Shown one piece after another: positions 38,934-46,431 of a stretch of 47,366 bases of DNA. Position 1 is the stretch's first letter, and each line of letters opens with the position of its first letter. The translations under genes and the position numbers were made by a program. The notes beneath the pieces are model-generated. The model made no database searches and was not told the origin of the DNA. It was given only the letters and a program-made list of their open reading frames with translations. Source of the stretch: an uncultured Eubacteriales bacterium (GTDB lineage: Bacteria; Bacillota; Clostridia; Oscillospirales; CAG-272); assembly GCA_934447715.1 (NCBI GenBank), contig CAKSER010000008.1:1-47366 (forward strand), given 5' to 3'.

Positions 38934-39800
38934 TCATCCCTTTTTCTCTGTTTCGGCCTTTGAGTGCATCGTCGCATACCGGACAATAATATCCGCCGTT
39001 TCCTCTATGCCGACAGACGAATCAAGCGTAAGCTCATACTGCCCAGCATCTCCCCAGCGCCTGCCGGAGATATGCTTGTAATATGAGGCTCTTGCCTTAT
39101 CCGAGCGGCGTATGTTGCGCTCTGCTCCGTCTAAGCTATCCTTATATACATCCATAACCTTTTTGATGCGGTATTCGGCCGGTGCGCTGACAAACACGCG
39201 AACGACATTTTTATAATCCCTAAGAACGTAATCGGCAGCTCTGCCGACAATTACGCACGAGCCGTTATCTGCTATCCTGCGGATAATAAGCTCCTGTGCC
39301 TTAATAGCTCTTTGAACCGCGTGAGAACTTAAATACAGCTCGCGCAGCGCATCCGGTGAGTTTTTATAAATGCCGGAAATGAAATCCCTGTCAAGACCGC
39401 TTTCGTTTGCGGCAAGGGCGACCATTTCCTTATAGTAAAACGGAATGCCGAGCTTTTCTGCAGCCACCCTGCCGATCTGCTTGCCCTGCGAGCCGTGCTC
39501 TCTTGCAATCGTAATAATTACGCCCGGCTTTGACGGCTTAAGTGCAGCCACAGCATTTTTATCTGCAGCAGCGATATTGTCTGTGCCGCCGGCACCGTTT
39601 AAAGCGCCTGCGGTTTCCAATCCGCCATCGGCTTTTACATAGTCCTTTTTCAGGAACTGACGGTAGAATATTACACCGACAAACAGACTGTCTATAATGT
39701 TGTAAAGCGCCTGAATAAGCTGCGAAAGCATAACCGGCGGCGCAAGCCGGAATAATATTTTACTGACCTTTTCCTTGCCGAACAGATCCGACTGTTCCAT
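38934..39800 (-). CDS. MATE N-terminus fused by internal deletion to a cytidylate-kinase-like domain
   Basis: 288 aa from ATG 39800 (MEQSDLFGKEKVSK, the usual start of clostridial MATE transporters). Residues 1-42 are the first MATE amphipathic helix and TM (LFRLAPPVMLSQLIQALYNI), then at SLFVG the protein jumps to VIFYRQFLKKDYVK and a linker; about 380 residues of transporter are missing without loss of frame. Residues 85-275 are an intact cytidylate kinase-like P-loop domain (VIITIAREHGSQGKQIGRVA, VIVGRAADYVLRD). Full-length MATE-kinase fusions are known in clostridia. The remaining protein would be a kinase tethered by one TM, or a decayed gene. Confidence 0.78.
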   Translation of the reverse strand: MEQSDLFGKEKVSKILFRLAPPVMLSQLIQALYNIIDSLFVGVIFYRQFLKKDYVKADGGLETAGALNGAGGTDNIAAADKNAVAALKPSKPGVIITIAREHGSQGKQIGRVAAEKLGIPFYYKEMVALAANESGLDRDFISGIYKNSPDALRELYLSSHAVQRAIKAQELIIRRIADNGSCVIVGRAADYVLRDYKNVVRVFVSAPAEYRIKKVMDVYKDSLDGAERNIRRSDKARASYYKHISGRRWGDAGQYELTLDSSVGIEETADIIVRYATMHSKAETEKKG

Positions 39801-39936
39801 TTTGATTTGCCTCAGGTTATACAGTGTTTGCTCATCCGTAGGGGGATTTTCGTTCAGCCTCAGCCCCAAGCAGGATGGCAATATTATACTCGCCGCGCTG
39901 CTGCATATCAATCGGGTTTTAAAAAAAGCAGACAGC

Positions 39937-40773
39937 TTATTTTAAATACGGACTTTCCCTGCTGTCCGATTGCAGATCATATGATTCGCCATGGAAAATG
40001 TATTCGTTTAATATCGCAAACAAGGCTATCAGACCGCATTTCGGTATAAAGAACCACAATCCGGTTCTCCTTCCGTCAACAACGGTATCTTCAAAACGAA
40101 GAACACGGAGCTTTTCAAGCTTTAAAAGCGTCTCGGATATATCGGCAGATCCCCATTCACGCTCGGCATAGCTTTCGTCAAACGAAAATCCTTTCGGTTT
40201 TTCATAGAGGTCAAACAGTATTTTTATTACCTGTCTGTCAGACATCAACTCAAAAAAATCGCAGTACCGCTCATCCGGTTTTAAAACCGACTTCCAGCCG
40301 TCATCAGGCTCCGGGAAAATGCTGAAAAACGGAAGCTCGCGGCGGTTGGAATCGAATGTAAAGCCGCCTTCGGCTTCGGTACAGGCGGATCGGTGGCAGT
40401 TATATAAATCCCAACGATTTTCGCCATTCTGACTTTTCTTTAGTATATACTCCGGAGAGGAAAAAACAGAATACTCGCCAATATACGCAATCTGACGAAT
40501 ATACCGAAATTTTTCTGTTTCCGAAAGTGATTTCATGGCATGGGATATGCTGTAGGCGATATCCAGGATTCCGATTTTCTCCCTGTAAAACAGCCTGTCA
40601 AGCGATACCCCAAGCTCATCGGCTATTTTAGGAAGCAGCGACGAGTCCGGCAAGCATTCGTTCCGTTCCCATTTTGAAACAGCCTGTGGGCTGATAAACA
40701 GGCTATCGGCAAGTGTTTGCTGCGAAATTCCGGCAGAGGTACGGTATTTTTTTATATTGTCACCCACACTCAT
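39937..40773 (-). CDS. XRE family regulator with winged-helix C-terminal part
   Basis: 278 aa. N-terminal HTH at 1-65 (GDNIKKYRTSAGISQQTLAD, QAVSKWERNECLPDSSLLPK), then a charged region, and near 180-260 a second winged-helix-like part (SDRQVIKILFDLYEKPKGFS, ETLLKLEKLRVLRFED). The start overlaps the upstream XRE gene as ATGA, so both are made together; they share only the general plan. Target unknown. Confidence 0.82.
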   Translation of the reverse strand: MSVGDNIKKYRTSAGISQQTLADSLFISPQAVSKWERNECLPDSSLLPKIADELGVSLDRLFYREKIGILDIAYSISHAMKSLSETEKFRYIRQIAYIGEYSVFSSPEYILKKSQNGENRWDLYNCHRSACTEAEGGFTFDSNRRELPFFSIFPEPDDGWKSVLKPDERYCDFFELMSDRQVIKILFDLYEKPKGFSFDESYAEREWGSADISETLLKLEKLRVLRFEDTVVDGRRTGLWFFIPKCGLIALFAILNEYIFHGESYDLQSDSRESPYLK

Positions 40774-41663
40774 CTTAACTCACCCTGGTCCTTCAGCGCA
40801 ATCCGGCAAACAGGCATACCCGAAAACCAACAGCCGTTTTTCTCGGTTTCCGGCAATGAAAGATGAGTGAGTATCAAAATACCGAGCAGCATCCGGCTTG
40901 CCTGTGTCGAAAACAGCTCTGTGGCTTTATCCCCTATCTGCGTAACGTTTTTTTTGCAGATTCCAAGCTTTTCTGCACGATCAAGCAATTCAGCCGCTTT
41001 TTTTGCCGATATCCCTGCTTTTTTGCCTATATAGTCGGCAGAATAACAGCAAGAAAGATCCTGCGATATCATATACGGCAGGCAGCGCAGCATATCCTGA
41101 TTGCCGATAAGAGACAGATATTCGCCAATACGCTCACGCTCAGAAAAAAGAAACGAATATTTATCCTTTGCAGGCATTATTGAGAGCGAAATGTTCGCAT
41201 CAAGTCCGTTATACATCATACCGTATGCTTCGCCAAAGGCATATGCGGTAATTGCATGATGATTTTCCGGATTCACACGGTTTTCTGGAGGAACAACCGT
41301 CGGATTTTCATATTCCTTGCTGAATAAAGCACGTTTGGCAAGACTCCTGATAGCGGCAAATTGAAGCTCAAACGCCTTGTCTGCAGCATCGGCAGCAGAA
41401 AGATTTTCAAATTCCGCATCGATCTTTGATTCTGTATCTGTAATCACTTCGCCCGTAAAAAAAGAAGTAAAGGAGACTCCGAAATAATCTGCAAGTTTTG
41501 AAACAGTAAGAAAATCCGGCTCATTCTCGCCGGTTTCCCACTTTGAATAGGTTTTTGAGGAGACCCCGAGTGCTTCTGCTACATCCGATTGCCTTTTGTT
41601 TTTTTCCATTCTAAGAAAGCGAAGCCTTTTTATAAAATGCTCTTTTATGCTGCTCTTCTCCAT
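40770..41663 (-). CDS. XRE family regulator
   Basis: 297 aa from ATG 41663, preceded by AAGGAAGGGG (an in-frame ATG at 41708 lies right at the transcription start and is less likely). HTH at 8-65 (LRFLRMEKNKRQSDVAEALG, SSKTYSKWETGENEPDFLTV). The C-terminal half contains a helical winged-helix-like part (AGISAKKAAELLDRAEKLGI). A consensus promoter precedes it (41726-41754). Both XRE genes may control the truncated MATE-kinase gene downstream or a lost partner. Confidence 0.82.
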   Translation of the reverse strand: MEKSSIKEHFIKRLRFLRMEKNKRQSDVAEALGVSSKTYSKWETGENEPDFLTVSKLADYFGVSFTSFFTGEVITDTESKIDAEFENLSAADAADKAFELQFAAIRSLAKRALFSKEYENPTVVPPENRVNPENHHAITAYAFGEAYGMMYNGLDANISLSIMPAKDKYSFLFSERERIGEYLSLIGNQDMLRCLPYMISQDLSCCYSADYIGKKAGISAKKAAELLDRAEKLGICKKNVTQIGDKATELFSTQASRMLLGILILTHLSLPETEKNGCWFSGMPVCRIALKDQGELR

Positions 41664-41725
41664 GCTCTTGCCCCTTCCTTTGCTATTATATTTATATTTT
41701 ACTGTCATTCAATAAGTCTATATAA

Positions 41726-41754
41726 ATAATAACCCAAACCAGCAGTAGAGTCAA
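41726..41754 (-). promoter_or_regulatory. Promoter of the two XRE genes
   Basis: On the minus strand TTGACT (41754-41749), 17-base spacer, TATTAT (41731-41726). Confidence 0.82.
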
Positions 41755-41886
41755 GAAGCGAAAAGTTTGTGAATTCTATTTTGAATAGATTTTTCAGAGC
41801 ATTTGTATAAAAACCAGCCGTATGCAGGCCTATAAAAAGCGGCATATAAAAATAAACATTTCTTACCCTTTTTCAAATCAAAAAAA

Positions 41887-41928
41887 ATCACCGCCGCATA
41901 GAGAAAAAGCTCTCTGTACGGCGGTGAT
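41887..41928. terminator. Strong terminator after the reductase pseudogene
   Basis: ATCACCGCCG and CGGCGGTGAT form a perfect 10-bp stem with an inner AGAG/CTCT helix; T-rich on both sides (GCTTTTA on plus, TTTTTTT on minus). On the minus strand it ends transcripts from the RibD-like reductase at 42049-42721. Confidence 0.85.
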
Positions 41929-42048
41929 GCTTTTATGCTGATTTTTGTACTATACCGTTATATGCGTCATACGCTCGGCTACATGCTCGGGTTACCGATA
42001 TGATACCGAAAGCGACCGGTTTTATATGTTCATTTCAAACAAAGCATA

Positions 42049-42721
42049 TTATCTTGTTTTGTAGCGGAGCCAGACGGCGTCGCTTTCAAATTTTGTAACA
42101 TCGGTCAGCTTAAGCCGTATCAGCGGATGATCCTTTTGAAGGTTATCGAAAACGGATGCCATGCAGCCGCGGCCGTCGATTCCGGCGCCGACAAGAATGC
42201 TGATCTCATCGAGAAGCCCTGCGTCAAGAAATGCCGTATTGATCGCAGCACCGCCGACGATTCCCATACGCTCTATATTGAATTCCGCTGCCAGAATATC
42301 AGCCGCACGCGCAAGATCGATTTTGTCCTTTCCGCAGGCGATCAATGTGCTGCTCATCAAGATAATTCAGGTACTCCTTTGTGACCTGCTCGCTTGTAAG
42401 TATGAAATACGGCTTTTCAAGGTCGGCTGAATCCGGCCAGAGGAGCTTGCCCTTTGTATCGGCGATGATCTCATAGCCCTTTGCATCCGCTTTTTTCGAA
42501 AAGCCCTCCCTATTGTATGGTGTTTTATCGTTTGCCTCAAAGGCTCCGGGAAGCGCCATCTCAAGCTCGGCTGTCACACGTCCGCTTACGGTTGTCGGAA
42601 GGTTAAGCTTTTCAAGCGTTGAATAATAATCCTCCACTCCCGGCAGCTGCTCTGTCATCTTACAGTCAATTCTTCCGTCAAGAGAAGTCATCATATGGCA
42701 AACAATATACGGTCTTTTCAT
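42049..42721 (-). pseudogene. RibD/DHFR-like reductase, frameshifted
   Basis: Two overlapping frames make one protein. 42721 to about 42340 gives the N-terminal half (MKRPYIVCHMMTSLDGRIDC, typical RibD C-terminal-domain start) and runs off into RLRKGQNRSCACG; the other frame, 42360-42049, continues with IACGKDKIDLARAADILAAE, MGIVGGAAINTAFL and the C-terminal end. A one-base indel near 42330-42345, around the sequence for DEQHID, would join them into about 220 residues. Such proteins reduce pteridine- or riboflavin-pathway intermediates, or are uncharacterised. It may be inactive, or the shift may be a sequencing or assembly error. Confidence 0.8.
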
Positions 42722-42861
42722 CGCTTTCTTCTTTTGATATCAGTAATTTTTATATCCTGCTGTTTAATCAAAATACTCGTTTTGAACATTTTACCATCCC
42801 ACGCTGCATTTTTCAATATTACGTTTCTGCTTTTTTGTTACTTAAATCAGGACAAAAAAAT

Positions 42862-42902
42862 AAATCCGAGCACTTCCTGAGTTACTTGGAAGGTTCGGAT
42901 TT
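42862..42902 (-). terminator. Terminator behind the half-tRNA
   Basis: On the minus strand AAATCCGAACCTTCC pairs with GGAAGTGCTCGGATTT, followed by TTTTTTT. It sits where a tRNA gene terminator is expected, seven bases past the tRNA-like 3' end. Confidence 0.85.
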
Positions 42903-42908
42903 GTTTTA

Positions 42909-42960
42909 TGCGGGTGACAGGAATTGAACCTGCACAACCTTGCGGCCACAAGAACCTGAT
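42909..42960 (-). pseudogene. 3' half of a tRNA-Leu (CAG): probable attachment-site scar
   Basis: On the minus strand the sequence reads from the anticodon loop (TCAGG) through the 3' anticodon stem, a Leu-type variable arm (GTGGCCGCAAGGTTGTG), the T-arm (GCAGGTTCAATTCCTGT) and the acceptor CACCCGC plus A. The 5' half (GCGGGTG acceptor and D-arm) is missing; unrelated sequence joins at the anticodon loop. Anticodon-loop breakpoints are typical of integrase sites. No CCA encoded. Confidence 0.72.
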
Positions 42961-43014
42961 GGTAATGACACCTCGGTGACAAGTCAATCTGCCCGTACCG
43001 ACTCATTTGCATAT

Positions 43015-43043
43015 AGTATACCATAAAACTATGAGCATTGCAA
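43015..43043 (-). promoter_or_regulatory. Promoter reading into the half-tRNA
   Basis: TTGCAA (43043-43038), 17-base spacer, TATACT (43020-43015) on the minus strand. With the terminator at 42862-42902 it frames a transcript of about 140 bases containing the tRNA-Leu 3' half. Confidence 0.7.
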
Positions 43044-43053
43044 GTATTGCGAC

Positions 43054-43082
43054 TTGAAAAACAGTCGAAAAAATGGTATAAT
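43054..43082 (+). promoter_or_regulatory. Consensus plus-strand promoter upstream of LytTR gene
   Basis: TTGAAA (43054-43059), 17-base spacer, TATAAT (43077-43082). It is back to back with the minus-strand promoter at 43015-43043. It would transcribe the LytTR gene with a 160-base leader. Confidence 0.75.
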
Positions 43083-43146
43083 TGATTTTAGAAAGAAAAA
43101 TCACCACTATGAAACGCAAAAATTCATAAGCTGTTTGCTTTTATTT

Positions 43147-43176
43147 ACCACCTATAAGCCAATAACAACCACCTAT
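43147..43176 (+). promoter_or_regulatory. LytTR-type direct repeats
   Basis: ACCACCTAT occurs at 43147-43155 and 43168-43176, 21 bases apart (two helical turns), followed by a poor -35 (TGGAAT, 43187-43192) and a perfect -10 TATAAT (43210-43215). A related ACCACTAT is at 43103. Paired 9-bp direct repeats spaced like this are how LytTR domains bind, so the gene probably activates itself. Confidence 0.7.
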
Positions 43177-43241
43177 CGGGAAACGGTGGAATTTCTTTTC
43201 CCAATCCTTTATAATGTAACCGCGGAAAGGAGGAAATCGGA

Positions 43242-43682
43242 TTGAAGATTGAAATCAAAATTGATGAGAGCTGCACCGAACCGAAAATCGTCATCGTGAC
43301 AGACAGGGTCACCGACAAGATTAACGAAATTATAAAGAAGCTTTCGGTGGAGCCATCGGAGGTGCTTGCGGGGTTTCGGGATGAGCAGGTGACCGTACTG
43401 GAGCCAAACGAAATTGATAGAATCTATGCTTCGGGCGGCAAGGTCTATGTCGAAACGAAAAACGGAGCATTTCTTCTCCGCCTGCGGCTGTACGAAGCGG
43501 AGCAACGTCTTGCAAACTCATCCTTCGTGCGCATATCAAACAGCGAGATTATTAACCTGAAAAAAGTCAGGGGCTTCGATCTGAGCTTTACGGGAACAAT
43601 ATGCGTTTCTCTCTCAAACGGAACGGTTACTTATGTTTCCAGACGGTATGTTGCTAAAATCAAGCAATTATTGGGATTATGA
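43242..43682 (+). CDS. LytTR DNA-binding transcriptional regulator
   Basis: 146 aa, TTG start at 43242 behind AAAGGAGG. Residues 1-45 are a small N-terminal region; 50-146 a LytTR domain (VTVLEPNEIDRIYASGGKVY, SFVRISNSEIINLKKVRGFD, VSRRYVAKIKQLL). No receiver domain. Such single LytTR proteins pair with DUF3021 membrane proteins, which follow here and form a regulator plus membrane antagonist in related systems. Direct repeats upstream are the likely binding sites. Confidence 0.9.
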   Translation: MKIEIKIDESCTEPKIVIVTDRVTDKINEIIKKLSVEPSEVLAGFRDEQVTVLEPNEIDRIYASGGKVYVETKNGAFLLRLRLYEAEQRLANSSFVRISNSEIINLKKVRGFDLSFTGTICVSLSNGTVTYVSRRYVAKIKQLLGL

Positions 43683-43692
43683 GGTGGTAAAA

Positions 43693-44157
43693 ATGAAAAA
43701 GAAAATTATTTTGCGCGGACTGTTCGGACTGCCCGTCGGAATCGCCATCGGGTTTGTCATTACGCTGCTGATCTCCATCTGCATCGGAGACGACTCTTTT
43801 TACCCTGTCACGCCGGAACTGATCCAAACGACGGGGAACGAACTGAATGCAGTTATTTTGCAGACGATCCTTTGCGCCATCCTTGGTGTGGGATTTGCGA
43901 TGGCATCCGTGATCTGGGAAATTGATTCATGGAGCCTTGCAAAGCAAAGCGGCATATACTTTTTGATTATCAGCGTGGTCATGCTGCCGATTGCTTATTT
44001 TGCGAATTGGATGAAGCACTCCATTACCGGTGTTCTTTCTTATGTGGGAATCTTCGTGATGATTTTTGCAGCGGTCTGGATTTCACAGTATCTGCTTTGG
44101 AAGAGGCGCATAAAGAAAATGAACGCACGAATTCACGGCGAGGATGATCAAAAGTGA
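43693..44157 (+). CDS. DUF3021 membrane protein
   Basis: 154 aa from ATG 43693, 10 bases after the LytTR stop. Four hydrophobic segments (about 8-30, 54-75, 84-104, 113-133), short loops and a basic cytoplasmic tail (LWKRRIKKMNARIH). DUF3021 proteins nearly always accompany LytTR genes and are thought to hold the regulator at the membrane. Its 3' end overlaps, on the opposite strand, the extended end of the serine recombinase frame. Confidence 0.88.
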   Translation: MKKKIILRGLFGLPVGIAIGFVITLLISICIGDDSFYPVTPELIQTTGNELNAVILQTILCAILGVGFAMASVIWEIDSWSLAKQSGIYFLIISVVMLPIAYFANWMKHSITGVLSYVGIFVMIFAAVWISQYLLWKRRIKKMNARIHGEDDQK

Positions 44158-45793
44158 AATTAAGTTCGTCTAATGAAAGAAATAACAAGCCCACCGCCAT
44201 ATCAGCATTTTGGAAGTGAACCAGAATACTTAGGTGGTGCATCCCCTGAAAGCCGTGTGACAACGGAAAAGGAAAAGCAAAAAGCCTTGAAAACTCAGTG
44301 TTTTCAAGGCTTTTTGGTGGTGCAGCGAGTGCATTAATATCCGAACCCAAGCCCGATTTTTCAAGCTCGGTGAAATTGATTGTTTTAGTGCCGTCTTTGT
44401 AATTGAATGTGAACGTAATCCTATCGTCATAAAGGAAAATCGCATTGACAAAGCTGTCAATCAGCCTGCGACGGTGGTCAAGCCTCTTGGTATTAAGCTT
44501 TCTGAACCGATGAAACCAAAAAATAATTTGTTCACGGGAAAGCGTTGGCTTTGCCATTTCTTCTTTTATAATCTGAACGGAAAGTTCGCTTTTTTGCTTT
44601 TCCAGGCTTTCGAGCCGTTCTTTTGTAGAGGCGGTTAAAATACCTTGCTGAATAGCGTCAAGCATATTATCAATGGATTTTTGCGTATCGGAAAAACGCT
44701 TTTTGAGCAGCGGCAGTACGGTGTTTTCCTTGCTCTGCAATTTCATTACCGTATCGGCAAGTTTCTCAATCAGCTCATCGTCAAAAATCAACTTCTTGAT
44801 CTGCTCAATCACAAGATTTTCAATCCATTCTTTTTTAACTGTTTTCTTGTCACAGCCCTTGTGATTTTTTACGCTTGCACATTTGTAATAACGGTGAACC
44901 TTATTCCTGCCTGTTCCGCTTTCACCGACCATATAGCATTGGCACTTTCCGCAAAACAGCTTTGTTGTCAGCAGGTATTCGTCCTCGGCTTTATGTTTAG
45001 CCGGGGCTTTTTTGTTTGCTGCCATGCGTTCCTGCACACGGTTGAATAAATCCTCGGGAACAATTGCCGGTATACCGTTTGGGTGAACAATATCGTTATA
45101 CCGGTATTCGCCGATGTATTTACGGTTGTGCAGCATTCGGGTTACGCTGTTTATGCTGATTTTGCCTCCGCGTTTGGTACGAACGCCTTTCAGATTCATT
45201 TCGTCGGTAATTTCACGCATAGACGCACCGTCTGCATAATGCTTAAATGCGTCAAGTACCGCCGGAGCCGTAAGCGGATCAATTTGAAAATACTGCTCGC
45301 TGTCGATTATATAGCCGATTGGTAATGTTCCGCCGTTATATTTGCATTTCAGTGCGTTCTCGGTCAGTCCTCGCGTGACCTTTTCGGAAAGTTCAGCCGA
45401 ATAATATTCCGCCATGCCTTCAAGCATTGATTCAAGCAAAATACCTTCCGCACCTGCTGAGATAGCCTCAGTTGCGGAAACGACCTTTACGCCGTTATTT
45501 TTCAAAATGCGTTTGTAGTGCGCCGAGTCGTATTTATCCCGTGCAAAACGGTCGAGTTTCCAAACAATAACGACCTCAAATTTTCTGCCTGCACTGTCTT
45601 TTATCATACGCTGAAAGTCAGGACGGCGGTCGGTTCTCGCCGACAACGCACGGTCAATGTAGGTTTCTACAATTTGAATGTCATTCTTCTCGGCAAAGTC
45701 CTTGCATTCACGCAACTGTCCTTCAATAGATTCTTCGCGCTGATTATCCGAAGAATATCTCGCATAGATTACGCCTTTCATTTTCTTTTTCAC
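44024..45793 (-). CDS. Large serine recombinase
   Basis: 589 aa frame. Resolvase catalytic domain at 5-150 (GVIYARYSSDNQREESIEGQ with catalytic Ser14; DRPDF-type arm RALSARTDRRPDF), recombinase domain at 165-270, zinc beta-ribbon at 280-335 (LFCGKCQCYM...YYKC...KGC), then coiled coil. Homologs end near FTELEKSGLGSDINALAAPP, about residue 495. A perfect 16-bp terminator hairpin (44279-44315) sits just past that point, and the remaining about 90 residues run through non-homologous sequence and antisense to the DUF3021 gene. So the natural end has probably been lost at an element boundary. It integrates or excises DNA; its element could include the type I modification gene upstream. Confidence 0.9.
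   Translation of the reverse strand: MKKKMKGVIYARYSSDNQREESIEGQLRECKDFAEKNDIQIVETYIDRALSARTDRRPDFQRMIKDSAGRKFEVVIVWKLDRFARDKYDSAHYKRILKNNGVKVVSATEAISAGAEGILLESMLEGMAEYYSAELSEKVTRGLTENALKCKYNGGTLPIGYIIDSEQYFQIDPLTAPAVLDAFKHYADGASMREITDEMNLKGVRTKRGGKISINSVTRMLHNRKYIGEYRYNDIVHPNGIPAIVPEDLFNRVQERMAANKKAPAKHKAEDEYLLTTKLFCGKCQCYMVGESGTGRNKVHRYYKCASVKNHKGCDKKTVKKEWIENLVIEQIKKLIFDDELIEKLADTVMKLQSKENTVLPLLKKRFSDTQKSIDNMLDAIQQGILTASTKERLESLEKQKSELSVQIIKEEMAKPTLSREQIIFWFHRFRKLNTKRLDHRRRLIDSFVNAIFLYDDRITFTFNYKDGTKTINFTELEKSGLGSDINALAAPPKSLENTEFSRLFAFPFPLSHGFQGMHHLSILVHFQNADMAVGLLFLSLDELNFTFDHPRREFVRSFSLCASSKADTVKSRPLQKSSRRFPHKKEHR
44279..44315 (-). terminator. Perfect hairpin terminator within the recombinase frame
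   Basis: AAAAAGCCTTGAAAAC (44279-44294) and GTTTTCAAGGCTTTTT (44300-44315) are exact complements with a 5-base loop; works in both directions. It would stop recombinase transcripts about 255 bases before the first in-frame stop codon. Confidence 0.85.
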
Positions 45794-46075
45794 CTGCCTT
45801 TCTTTTGGGGTTTATAACACAAGTTTCCCTTGTTGTTATCTGGATTTTGGGGTGTTAGGGAGCTCCCTAACAAGCGATGAAAGCGACAAACGAATTTGCT
45901 ACAGCAAATTCAGTGCTTGCTGAGACAACGCCGTGTATTTGCACAAGCAAATGCGTTGCTTGCGGAGGCAATGCCACATATTTTCAAGTAAACTAATTAT
46001 AGCATAATAATGATTGAAAGTCTATATGGAAATGTTAAATTATAAATTTAATCTTGAATATTTCAATTTTCTCTA
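45794..46075. repeat. Row of palindromes upstream of the recombinase
   Basis: Four inverted repeats in 120 bases: TGTTAGGGAG/CTCCCTAACA (45853-45872, perfect, no loop); GAATTTGCT/AGCAAATTC (45892-45911); ATTTGC/GCAAAT (45937-45952); GCGTTGC/GCAATGC (about 45954-45973). TTTGC and CTTGC words recur. No gene in this gap. Candidates: recombinase binding or attachment sites, or a structured leader. Confidence 0.6.
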
Positions 46076-46104
46076 TTGATTGGTACGAGTTTATATGTTA
46101 TAAT
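46076..46104 (+). promoter_or_regulatory. Promoter of the XRE-hsdM unit
   Basis: TTGATT (46076-46081), 17-base spacer, TATAAT (46099-46104). Confidence 0.82.
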
Positions 46105-46141
46105 GTATTGTAGATAAATGCAATTATTGGAGGAATTCGTT

Positions 46142-46348
46142 TTGTCACGTTCTTATAATAAATTATGGAAACTTATGATCGATAAGAAAATCAACAAAAC
46201 ACAACTCTGCAAAGCGGCAGGTATTACAACAAATGCCATGGCAAAGCTCGGGCGGGACGAAACCGTAACGCAAGAGACGCTTGAAAAAATATGTGTGGCT
46301 CTAAACTGCACTCTTGATGATATTGTTGAAATATTTCCGGACAATTAG
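46142..46348 (+). CDS. Small XRE-type HTH regulator
   Basis: 68 aa, TTG start at 46142 placed by the GGAGGAAT ribosome site (46129) and by the family start S-x-SYNKLWKLMIDKK. A single HTH domain (INKTQLCKAAGITTNAMAKL, ETLEKICVALNCTLDDIVEI), as in small regulators found next to restriction-modification and mobile genes. It precedes hsdM by 83 bases and may restrain its expression. In the gap CTGTCCGT and ACGGGACAG form a hairpin overlapping a possible hsdM promoter. Confidence 0.88.
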   Translation: MSRSYNKLWKLMIDKKINKTQLCKAAGITTNAMAKLGRDETVTQETLEKICVALNCTLDDIVEIFPDN

Positions 46349-46431
46349 ATTGTAACACATATGCTGTCCGTTTTACGGGACAGTTCTTGTGATATAATTG
46401 ACGTATATAGAAGCAGGATAGGAGAATAATT

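Larger units (their letters stand above)
41709..42048. other. Gap with XRE promoter and a strong terminator
   Basis: 340 bases without a gene. It holds the XRE promoter (41726-41754) and a convergent hairpin (41887-41928). The rest is AT-rich without recognisable features. Confidence 0.5.

Noticed and set aside
38904..38940. GGGGACAG...GTCC repeat near the kinase-like gene end as a copy of the 2302-2330 palindrome
   Set aside because: Only a few bases match and the spacing differs; it lies partly in coding sequence.
42842..43024. 60-codon minus-strand frame across the half-tRNA
   Set aside because: The sequence is explained by tRNA-Leu 3' half plus terminator; no ribosome site and no protein similarity recognised.
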